The position numbers were made by a program, and so were the translations under genes. From NCBI GenBank assembly GCA_014268975.2, contig CP077096.1:186001-250000 (forward strand): a DNA stretch of 64,000 nt, written 5' to 3'. This document shows positions 31,766-39,318 of the stretch, in pieces (positions within the stretch are counted from its first letter, which is position 1; each line of letters opens with the position of its first letter). This DNA is from Pseudomonas wayambapalatensis (GTDB taxonomy: Bacteria; Pseudomonadota; Gammaproteobacteria; Pseudomonadales; Pseudomonadaceae). The notes under the pieces are model-generated. The model worked only from the letters and a program-made list of their open reading frames with translations, was not told the origin of the DNA and ran no database searches.

Positions 31766-31885
31766 TTGCATATGCTCCAGACAGGTGGCTTCAGCTTAAC
31801 TGCGTCCCTGGCCTGTCGTACAGGTGGCTTTCGGGTTCATACTGCTCGACTTTCAGTTATCCACACAGCTTCGGAAATCTCCTGC

Positions 31886-32773
31886 ATGAAACGTACACCG
31901 CACTTGCTCGCGATCCAGTCCCATGTGGTCTTTGGCCATGCCGGAAACAGCGCCGCGGTGTTTCCAATGCAGCGCATCGGCGTCAATGTCTGGCCGCTCA
32001 ACACCGTGCAGTTCTCCAATCACACTCAGTATGGCCAGTGGGCTGGCGAAGTGCTTGCTCCGGCGCAAATTCCTGCGTTGGTGGAAGGCATTTCCAATAT
32101 CGGCGAGCTGGGCCACTGCGATGCAGTGCTGTCGGGCTACCTGGGCAGTGCCGAACAGGGGCGGTCGATCCTGGCCGGCGTCGAGCGGATCAAGGCGGTC
32201 AACCCGCGAGCGTTGTACCTGTGCGACCCGGTGATGGGCCATGCCGAGAAGGGCTGCATCGTGCCCCAGGAGGTCAGCGACTTCCTGCTCAAGGAGGCGG
32301 CGTCGGTGGCCGACATCCTCTGCCCCAACCAGCTTGAGCTCGACAGTTTCTGTGGTCGGCATGCGCAGTCGCTGGAGGATTGCGTGGTCATGGCGCGCAG
32401 CCTGCTGGAGCACGGGCCGCAGGCGGTGCTGGTCAAGCACCTGGCGTACCCGGGGCGCGGCGAGGATGCTTTCGAGATGCTGTTGGTGACCCGCGAACAG
32501 AACTGGCACCTGCGCCGTCCGCTGCTGGCGTTTCCGCGCCAGCCAGTGGGGGTCGGTGACCTGACCTCGGGGCTGTTCCTGGCGCGGGTACTGCTGGGGG
32601 ATTCGTGGCTGCGGGCCTTCGAGTTCACCGCGGCGGCGGTGCACGAAGTGCTGCTGGAAACCCAGGCCTGCGCCAGCTACGAGTTGCAGCTGGTGCGGGC
32701 GCAGGACCGTATCGCCCATCCGCGGGTGCGCTTCGAGGCACAGAGCCTAGATCACTCGGTCTTCAGGTCCTGA
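31886..32773 (+). CDS. pdxY: pyridoxal kinase PdxY
   Basis: Phosphorylates pyridoxal in the PLP salvage pathway (295 aa, ribokinase-like fold). Evidence is the N-terminal [23 protein letters not shown], the [14 protein letters not shown] motif (near residue 112), and the C-terminal anion hole in [14 protein letters not shown] DnaA box (31857-31865) lies in its leader. Its 3' end overlaps the convergent thioesterase gene by 22 bases. Confidence 0.93.
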   Translation: MKRTPHLLAIQSHVVFGHAGNSAAVFPMQRIGVNVWPLNTVQFSNHTQYGQWAGEVLAPAQIPALVEGISNIGELGHCDAVLSGYLGSAEQGRSILAGVERIKAVNPRALYLCDPVMGHAEKGCIVPQEVSDFLLKEAASVADILCPNQLELDSFCGRHAQSLEDCVVMARSLLEHGPQAVLVKHLAYPGRGEDAFEMLLVTREQNWHLRRPLLAFPRQPVGVGDLTSGLFLARVLLGDSWLRAFEFTAAAVHEVLLETQACASYELQLVRAQDRIAHPRVRFEAQSLDHSVFRS

Positions 32774-33231
32774 TAGCGCTTCTCCAGCTCCTGGCGGATC
32801 TGGCGGCGCTGCTGGCCTTGCAGGAAACGGCGCTTCTCTTCGCTGTTCTGTGGCTGACGTGGCGGCACCGCAACCGGACGGCGATTGTCGTCGACCGCGA
32901 CCATGGTGAAGAAGCAGCTGTTGGAGTGGCGAACGGAGCGCTCGCGAATGTTCTCGGTCACCACCTTGATGCCCACTTCCATGGAGGTGTTGCCGGTGTA
33001 GTTGACCGAGGCGAGGAAGGTCACCAGTTCGCCGACATGCACCGGCTCGCGGAAGATCACCTGATCCACCGACAGGGTCACGACGTAGGTGCCGGCATAG
33101 CGGCTGGCGCAGGCATAAGCCACTTCGTCGAGGTACTTGAGCAGGGTGCCGCCATGTACGTTGCCCGAGAAGTTGGCCATGTCCGGTGTCATCAGGACAG
33201 TCATGCTCAGCTGGGCGTTTCCAGGTTCCAT
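32752..33231 (-). CDS. acyl-CoA thioesterase (YciA/ACOT-like hotdog)
   Basis: Cytosolic hotdog-fold thioesterase (159 aa). The catalytic helix region is [22 protein letters not shown] with the conserved Asn/Asp, followed by [18 protein letters not shown]. The C-terminus is basic and helical. The Met at 33231 ([10 protein letters not shown]) is chosen over an upstream opening that lacks family similarity. It overlaps pdxY tail to tail. Confidence 0.87.
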   Translation of the reverse strand: MEPGNAQLSMTVLMTPDMANFSGNVHGGTLLKYLDEVAYACASRYAGTYVVTLSVDQVIFREPVHVGELVTFLASVNYTGNTSMEVGIKVVTENIRERSVRHSNSCFFTMVAVDDNRRPVAVPPRQPQNSEEKRRFLQGQQRRQIRQELEKRYQDLKTE

Positions 33232-33556
33232 AGAGTGCTCACGGTGAGGTTGCGCTGAAACGGGGCGGGTATCTGCAGACACTTCTGTTCCCCTCTGTTG
33301 AGGTTTCCCATCCTGGAAACGGACGTCGCTCGACGGTCCGTCGTCACGCCGATCATGCCATTACCCCGCGCGCTTTTGCCGATCTGTTTCTACATATTGC
33401 ACCGGCGTTTGACGAGCGGACGCGATGTTACCCTGAGTACGCCCATGCAACATGGGTGTTCCGCCCTTCAACACAATCTGTACTAGCTGCTCGATCGGGG
33501 ATGCCTGGCAGAGGAGCGGTCTGCCCCCCGTGCGTAGAGAAAAGGAGTGCCACGCC
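33232..33556. other. intergenic region between thioesterase and antiporter
   Basis: About 325 bases between divergent genes, holding both promoters. I see a -35-like TTGACG (33409-33414) without a convincing -10, and a small hairpin CCCATG (33442-33447) / CATGGG (33451-33456). No gene or repeat is visible. Confidence 0.4.
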
Positions 33557-35317
33557 ATGCATGCCATAAGCTTCATCCAGGATCTGGCCGTGATCATGCT
33601 GGTCGCAGGGGTGGTAACCATTCTTTTCCACAGGCTGCGCCAACCGGTGGTGCTGGGCTACATCGTCGCCGGATTCATCATTGGCCCGCACACGCCGCCG
33701 TTCGGCCTCATCCACGACGAAGACACCATCAAGACCCTGGCCGAGCTCGGGGTGATCTTCCTGATGTTCTGCCTGGGCCTGGAGTTCAGCCTGCGCAAGC
33801 TTTTCAAGGTGGGGGCGACTGCCTTCATCGCCGCCTTCCTCGAAATCGTGCTGATGATCTGGATCGGCTTCGAGATCGGCCGCTGGTTCGGCTGGAACAC
33901 CATGGACTCGCTGTTCCTCGGCGCCATCCTGGCGATTTCCTCGACGACGATCATCGTCAAGGCGCTCAACGACCTCAAGATGAAGAACGAGCGGTTCGCG
34001 CAACTGATCTTCGGCGTGCTGATCGTCGAGGACATCCTTGGCATCGGCATCATTGCGCTGCTTTCAGGCATCGCGGTCAGCGGTTCGGTCAGTTCCGGCG
34101 AGGTGTTCTCCACCGTCGGCAAGTTGTCGCTGTTCATGATCGTGGCGTTGGTCATAGGCATTCTGCTGGTGCCGCGGCTGCTGGCCTACGTGGCGAAGTT
34201 CGAGAGCAACGAGATGTTGCTGATTACGGTGCTGGGGCTGTGCTTCGGCTTCTGCCTGCTGGTGGTGAAGCTCGAGTACAGCATGGTGCTGGGCGCCTTC
34301 CTGATCGGTGCGATCATGGCCGAATCGCGCCAGTTGCTGAAGATCGAGCGCCTGATCGAACCGGTACGCGACCTGTTCAGTGCCATCTTCTTCGTCGCCA
34401 TTGGCCTGATGATCGATCCGCAGGTGTTGATCGACTACGCCTGGCCGATCGTGGTGATCACCCTGGCTGTAGTGTTGGGCAAGATGCTCTCCTGCGGCAT
34501 GGGCGCCTTCATTGCCGGTAACGATGGGCGCACCTCACTGCGTGTGGGGATGGGGCTTTCACAGATTGGCGAATTCTCCTTCATCATCGCTGCGTTGGGC
34601 ATGACCTTGCAGGTCACCAGCGACTTCCTCTACCCGGTCGCAGTGGCGGTCTCGGCCATCACCACCTTGCTCACGCCTTACCTGATCCGCGCCGCGGACC
34701 CCCTGTCGATTCGCCTGGGCAAGGTGGTGCCGCAACGCCTGTCGCGGGTGCTGTCGTTGTATGGCGAGTGGTTGCGCAACATTCAGCCTCAAGGCGAGGG
34801 TGCGATGCTGGCGGCGATGATCCGGCGCATCCTGCTGCAAGTGGGGGTGAACCTGGCACTGGTGATCGCGATCTTCTTCAGCGGTGGTTACTTCGCGGTA
34901 CGCATCGGCACCTGGCTGAGCGAATGGATCGGTGATGTGGGGCAGCAGAAGGCAGTGATCTGGGGCGCGGCATTGCTGTTGTCTCTGCCGTTCCTGATCG
35001 CCGCTTATCGCAAGCTCAAGGCGCTGTCGATGCTGTTGGCGGAGATGGGCGTCAAGCCGGAGATGGCCGGGCGTCACACCCAGCGCGTGCGCCGCGTGAT
35101 TGCCGAAGTGATTCCGCTGTTGTCGCTGCTGGTGATCTTCCTGCTGCTGTCGGCACTGTCGGCGAGCATCCTGCCGACCAACGAGCTGTTGCTGGTCATC
35201 GCCGTGGTCGCGGCCGTGGTGGTTGCGCTGTTGTGGCGTTGGTTCGTGCGCGTGCATACGCGCATGCAGATCGCCCTGCTGGAAACGTTGGAGAACAGCC
35301 GCGATCACTCGCATTGA
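33557..35317 (+). CDS. CPA2-family cation:proton antiporter (KefB-like)
   Basis: Inner-membrane Na+/K+:H+ antiporter of 586 aa with about 12 N-terminal membrane segments (VVLGYIVAGFIIGPHTPP, AELGVIFLMFCLGLEFSL) and the antiporter core AESRQLLKIERLIEPVRDLF. Unlike KefB/KefC it lacks a TrkA-N nucleotide-binding domain; instead the C-terminal 150 residues hold about four more hydrophobic segments (for example IPLLSLLVIFLLLSALSAS). The start at 33557 follows AAAGGAG by 9 bases. The transported ion cannot be told from sequence. Confidence 0.87.
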   Translation: MHAISFIQDLAVIMLVAGVVTILFHRLRQPVVLGYIVAGFIIGPHTPPFGLIHDEDTIKTLAELGVIFLMFCLGLEFSLRKLFKVGATAFIAAFLEIVLMIWIGFEIGRWFGWNTMDSLFLGAILAISSTTIIVKALNDLKMKNERFAQLIFGVLIVEDILGIGIIALLSGIAVSGSVSSGEVFSTVGKLSLFMIVALVIGILLVPRLLAYVAKFESNEMLLITVLGLCFGFCLLVVKLEYSMVLGAFLIGAIMAESRQLLKIERLIEPVRDLFSAIFFVAIGLMIDPQVLIDYAWPIVVITLAVVLGKMLSCGMGAFIAGNDGRTSLRVGMGLSQIGEFSFIIAALGMTLQVTSDFLYPVAVAVSAITTLLTPYLIRAADPLSIRLGKVVPQRLSRVLSLYGEWLRNIQPQGEGAMLAAMIRRILLQVGVNLALVIAIFFSGGYFAVRIGTWLSEWIGDVGQQKAVIWGAALLLSLPFLIAAYRKLKALSMLLAEMGVKPEMAGRHTQRVRRVIAEVIPLLSLLVIFLLLSALSASILPTNELLLVIAVVAAVVVALLWRWFVRVHTRMQIALLETLENSRDHSH

Positions 35318-35452
35318 GGAGGTGATCGCTCCCTGCGCAAGACTTCATGGTAGTCCGAGGGGATCAAGCGGTAACGATGTCGCCAGGCGCAGAAAGCCTG
35401 GCGATTCTACGAGTAGTTAATGGCGATATGCCGTTATTTTTCGTGTTCGGGT

Positions 35453-35860
35453 TCAGCTTTCCAGCCAGACGTCCCGCGCCCAGTGCCACACCGACTCCCA
35501 GCTTTCCTCGGCAACGATCTCGTCATCGCCATCCCACAGCACCACCGTCCCGTCTTCCTCGACGCAGTAGTAATTGTCGCCGTCCTGGCAAAGGGGGATC
35601 AGGTCGCGTGGTACGCCGGCATCCCAGGCATTGGCGGCAACATCAGGCAGGTAGGTGTGCGACTGCGGGTCGGTGACAGTGACCGGTTCGAGGGATCCAT
35701 AGACCACGTCGCTGACGGTCAGCAGGAATTCTTTGAAAACGAACGGAATGTTGATGAACAGCTGTTCTTCGATTTCGACCAGTTGGTCTTCGTCGGGAAG
35801 CTCCAGGGGCACCGGTACTGGCTCATTGGCTTCACGGAGTTGTTCGATCACTTCTTCCAC
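35453..35860 (-). CDS. SMI1/KNR4 (SUKH) family protein
   Basis: Acidic soluble protein of 135 aa. The SUKH pattern is visible: LPDEDQLVEIEEQLFINIPF early on, PLCQDGDNYYCVEEDG in the middle and SWESVWHWARDVWLES at the end. SUKH proteins include immunity proteins against contact-dependent toxins, but no toxin gene is near, so a housekeeping role is equally possible. The start is GTG, with AGAGGAA well placed ahead of it. A terminator separates it from the Tim44-like gene upstream. Confidence 0.82.
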   Translation of the reverse strand: MEEVIEQLREANEPVPVPLELPDEDQLVEIEEQLFINIPFVFKEFLLTVSDVVYGSLEPVTVTDPQSHTYLPDVAANAWDAGVPRDLIPLCQDGDNYYCVEEDGTVVLWDGDDEIVAEESWESVWHWARDVWLES

Positions 35861-35928
35861 AGTTCACTTCCTCTTACCTTGATGACAACGCTGCGCGTTA
35901 TACCCTAGTAGCCCAGTATGGCAAAAGC

Positions 35929-35957
35929 AAAAACCCCGGGACAGGCCCGGGGTTTTT
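35929..35957. terminator. bidirectional terminator between Tim44-like and SUKH genes
   Basis: AAAAACCCCGGG (35929-35940) pairs perfectly with CCCGGGGTTTTT (35946-35957), with loop ACAGG. The A and T flanks make it work in both directions; it would end the leftward Tim44-like transcript. Confidence 0.88.
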
Positions 35958-35975
35958 CTGTGAATCGCGTCAGAA

Positions 35976-36827
35976 TCAGCCGTTCTGGCGGATACCGGCG
36001 AGCATCCAGGGCTGGTTCTCGCCCTGTGCACGCTCCATGTGCCAGCTTTCGCTGAACGCCTCGCCCTGATCGAAGCGCGAGTTCTTCGATACGCCACGGA
36101 AGGTCAGGGTAGCGATGGTCTTGTCGGCACGGTCGTCGACGCCTTCCAGTTGCACATCGAGGTCGTCGATGTAGGTGGACTGGAAGCCATCACCTTGCTC
36201 GGCACGCTCACGCTTGAGGAACTCGAGCATTTGCGGGGTGACGAACTCGGCGATCTTGTCCATCTCGTTCGCATCCCAGTGCTGTTGCAGCGTCTGGAAG
36301 TGGTTGCGGGCAGCGGCCAGGAAGCTCTGCTCGTTGAACCAGGCCGGGGCGTTGATGACCGGCGCAGCGGCGACAGGTTCGGCCGAACCACCGAAGATCG
36401 ATTGCGCAGGCTGTTGCGGCACTTCACGCTGGTAAGGGGCGTGACCGGCGGCTGCGGCAGCTTGCGGCTGCTGCTGGCGACGGCGCGCAGCGATGAAGCG
36501 GAAGACCAGGAAGGCGATCAGGCCCATGATCAGGAAGTCGAGGATCTGCATGCCCTGGAAGCCATCGCCCATGAACATGGAGGCGAGCAGGCCACCGGCG
36601 GCGAGGCCGGCCAGTGGGCCCAGCCAGCGCGAAGCACCGCTGGCAGCGGCCGGAGCGCGGCCTGGAGCGGTCGGCGCGGCGGCAGGCGTGGTAGGGGAGG
36701 CCTGGCGGGTCTGGTGCATAGGCGCAGCGCCCGAGCTCTTGCCGCCGCCGAAGCGCTTGGCGTTGGCGTCGAGGCTCAGCGTCAGGCCGACGCAGAGCGC
36801 CAGTGCGATGCTAAGAAAACGTTGCAT
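35976..36827 (-). CDS. Tim44-like domain protein
   Basis: 283 aa: signal or anchor sequence (FLSIALALCVGLTLSLDANA), then an Ala/Pro/Gln-rich segment, a glycine-rich membrane hairpin (WLGPLAGLAAGGLLASMF and ILDFLIMGLIAFLVFRFIAA), another low-complexity linker, and a C-terminal Tim44/MBA1 fold (about residues 165-280, with FQTLQQHWDANEMDKIAEFV). Bacterial Tim44-like proteins are envelope proteins of unknown role. Confidence 0.85.
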   Translation of the reverse strand: MQRFLSIALALCVGLTLSLDANAKRFGGGKSSGAAPMHQTRQASPTTPAAAPTAPGRAPAAASGASRWLGPLAGLAAGGLLASMFMGDGFQGMQILDFLIMGLIAFLVFRFIAARRRQQQPQAAAAAGHAPYQREVPQQPAQSIFGGSAEPVAAAPVINAPAWFNEQSFLAAARNHFQTLQQHWDANEMDKIAEFVTPQMLEFLKRERAEQGDGFQSTYIDDLDVQLEGVDDRADKTIATLTFRGVSKNSRFDQGEAFSESWHMERAQGENQPWMLAGIRQNG

Positions 36828-36992
36828 AAGATGGGATTTCCCGTTTTGTGGATTGCACGCGCGTCATGGTGCACATGATCTAGGAGACATGGCTAGCGCA
36901 AGAATGTTTCGAGCTTTTGCCTGAGCGTGTAGGCAGCGTCTGAATCTGGCGTCTGAAAGAGCATCGCGGGACGAGTCACGAGCGACTCGTTC

Positions 36993-39176
36993 TCAGAGCG
37001 CTTCCAGCTTGGCATACCCCAGCATCAGCCACTTGCTGCCTTCGTCGAAGTTCACCTGCACGCGTGCCTGTGCCCCGGACCCTTCGAAGTTGAGGATGAC
37101 CCCTTCACCGAACACCGAGTGTTGCACGCGTTGGCCGAGGCTGAAGGCGGTCTGCGGGATGCTGGCGTTGGCGAACAGGCTGCTGGCCTGGGTCTGCGCA
37201 CCGCCGAAAGGACGGCTGACCGAATTGGACAAGCGCACTTCCTGAACCAGGCCTGCCGGGATTTCCCGTACGAAACGCGACACCTTGTTGTACGTCTCGC
37301 TGCCATAGAGGCGCCGGGTCTCGGCGTAGGTCATGATCAGCTGGCGCATCGCGCGGGTGATCCCGACATAGGCCAGGCGGCGCTCCTCTTCAAGACGACC
37401 AGGCTCTTCCAGGCTCATCTTGTGCGGGAACAGGCCTTCTTCCATGCCGACCAGGAACACGTAGGGGAATTCCAGGCCCTTGGCGCTGTGCAGGGTCATC
37501 AGCTGCACACTGTCTTCGTGCTCGTCTGCCTGGGCGTCGCCGGCTTCAAGCGAGGCGTGGCCGAGGAATGCCGACAGCGGCGAAAGGTCGGCGTCTTCTT
37601 CACTGGATTCGAAGTTGCGCGCAGCGCTGACCAGTTCCTCAAGGTTTTCTACCCGGGCCTGGCCTTTTTCACCCTTTTCTTCCTGGTGGTAGATGATCAG
37701 CCCGGACTGCTCGATGACGGTCTGGGTCATGGTGTGCAGCGGCATCTCCGTGACCTTGGTCGCAAGGTTCTCCATCAACTCGATGAAGCCGCCCAGGGCG
37801 CTGGCAGCACGGCCTTTGAGCGCTTTGGCGGCGAGCAGCTGGCACATCGCATCCCACATCGACAGCTGGCTGTGGCGGGCATGTTCGCGGATGGCTTCGA
37901 CCGTCTTCTCGCCGATGCCGCGCGGCGGCACGTTGATCACCCGCTCGAGTGCAGCATCGTTGCCGCGGCCTTCGAGCAGACGCAGGTAGGCCATGGCGTT
38001 CTTGATTTCGGCGCGTTCGAAGAAGCGCTGGCCACCATAGATGCGGTAGGGGATGCGCTCGCGCAGCAAGGCTTCTTCGAGCACTCGCGACTGGGCGTTG
38101 GAGCGATAGAGGATGGCGATGTCGCTGCGCGAATTGCCGTCCTTGATGATGCGCTCGATGCTTTCGACCACGTAGCGTGCTTCGTCGTGCTCGTTGTATG
38201 CCGCGTACAGGGTGAGGGGTTCGCCTTCGCCCAGGTCGGTCCACAGCTCCTTGCCCAGGCGCCCGCTGTTATTGGCGATCAGGGCGTTGGCAGCCTTGAG
38301 GATGCCACTGGTGGAGCGGTAGTTCTGCTCCAGGCGGATCAGCTCGGCGTCGGGGAAGTCGGCGGTGTATTGATGGATGTTCTCGATCTTCGCGCCGCGC
38401 CAGCCATAGATCGACTGGTCGTCGTCGCCCACCGCCATCAGGCTTTCGCCACCGCCGGCCAGCAGGCGCAGCCAGGCGTACTGCACGGCGTTGGTGTCCT
38501 GGAATTCGTCCACCAGCAGGTGGCGGAAGCGGCGCTGATAGTGCTCGAGCAGGCCGGGGTGGTCGCGCCACAGGTCGAGGGCGCGCAGCAGCAGTTCGGA
38601 GAAGTCGATGACCCCGGCGCGCTCGCAGGCCTGTTCGTAGGCTTCGTAGATGCCGCGCATGGTGGCCAGGAACAGGTCGCCGCTGGCCTGGATGTGCTGC
38701 GGGCGCAGGCCTTCGTCTTTTTGCCCGTTGATGAACCACTGGGCCTGGCGTGCCGGCCAGCGCTGCTCATCCAGGCCCATCTCGCGGATGACACGCTTGA
38801 TCAGCCGCTGCTGATCGTCGCCGTCGAGGATCTGGAAATTCTGCGCCAGGCGCGCTTCCTGCCAGTGGGCGCGCAGCAGGCGGTGGGCCAGGCCGTGGAA
38901 GGTGCCGACCCACATGCCAGCCGGGTTGATGCCCAGCAACTGTTCGATACGGTGACGCATCTCCGCGGCGGCCTTGTTGGTGAAGGTCACCGACAGAATC
39001 GAATGCGGCGAGGCCTGCTCGACCTGGATCAGCCAGGCGATGCGGTGCACCAGCACGCGGGTCTTGCCGGAGCCGGCGCCAGCGAGCACCAGTTGACGCC
39101 CACGCGGGGCTGCTACGGCCTGGCGTTGGGCATCGTTGAGGGAGTTGAGCAGTAGGGAGAGGTCATCAGTGTGCAT
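36993..39176 (-). CDS. uvrD: DNA helicase II UvrD
   Basis: SF1A 3'-5' helicase of nucleotide-excision and mismatch repair (727 aa). Motif I AGAGSGKTRVLVHR is at residues 32-45, motif II LLVDEFQDTNAVQYAW near 220, motif III GDDDQSIYGWRGA, motif IV LEQNYRST, and motif V/VI in TLHSAKGLEFPYVFLVGMEE and YVGITRAM. The C-terminal Tudor-like part (FGEGVILNFEGSG), which binds RNA polymerase in homologues, is intact. Transcribed alone. Confidence 0.97.
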   Translation of the reverse strand: MHTDDLSLLLNSLNDAQRQAVAAPRGRQLVLAGAGSGKTRVLVHRIAWLIQVEQASPHSILSVTFTNKAAAEMRHRIEQLLGINPAGMWVGTFHGLAHRLLRAHWQEARLAQNFQILDGDDQQRLIKRVIREMGLDEQRWPARQAQWFINGQKDEGLRPQHIQASGDLFLATMRGIYEAYEQACERAGVIDFSELLLRALDLWRDHPGLLEHYQRRFRHLLVDEFQDTNAVQYAWLRLLAGGGESLMAVGDDDQSIYGWRGAKIENIHQYTADFPDAELIRLEQNYRSTSGILKAANALIANNSGRLGKELWTDLGEGEPLTLYAAYNEHDEARYVVESIERIIKDGNSRSDIAILYRSNAQSRVLEEALLRERIPYRIYGGQRFFERAEIKNAMAYLRLLEGRGNDAALERVINVPPRGIGEKTVEAIREHARHSQLSMWDAMCQLLAAKALKGRAASALGGFIELMENLATKVTEMPLHTMTQTVIEQSGLIIYHQEEKGEKGQARVENLEELVSAARNFESSEEDADLSPLSAFLGHASLEAGDAQADEHEDSVQLMTLHSAKGLEFPYVFLVGMEEGLFPHKMSLEEPGRLEEERRLAYVGITRAMRQLIMTYAETRRLYGSETYNKVSRFVREIPAGLVQEVRLSNSVSRPFGGAQTQASSLFANASIPQTAFSLGQRVQHSVFGEGVILNFEGSGAQARVQVNFDEGSKWLMLGYAKLEAL

Positions 39177-39318
39177 CCGGCCATTCTAGGTTGGCGCGGG
39201 GGCTGCGGGCAAATGCTCGGGCATTTGTGAAATCATGACATACAGCAGTTTGGCCTGGCCTTGCGCTTGTGTATGCTCCGTGCACGTTCGCGGCTGACCA
39301 TTATAAGAACACTGCCAT

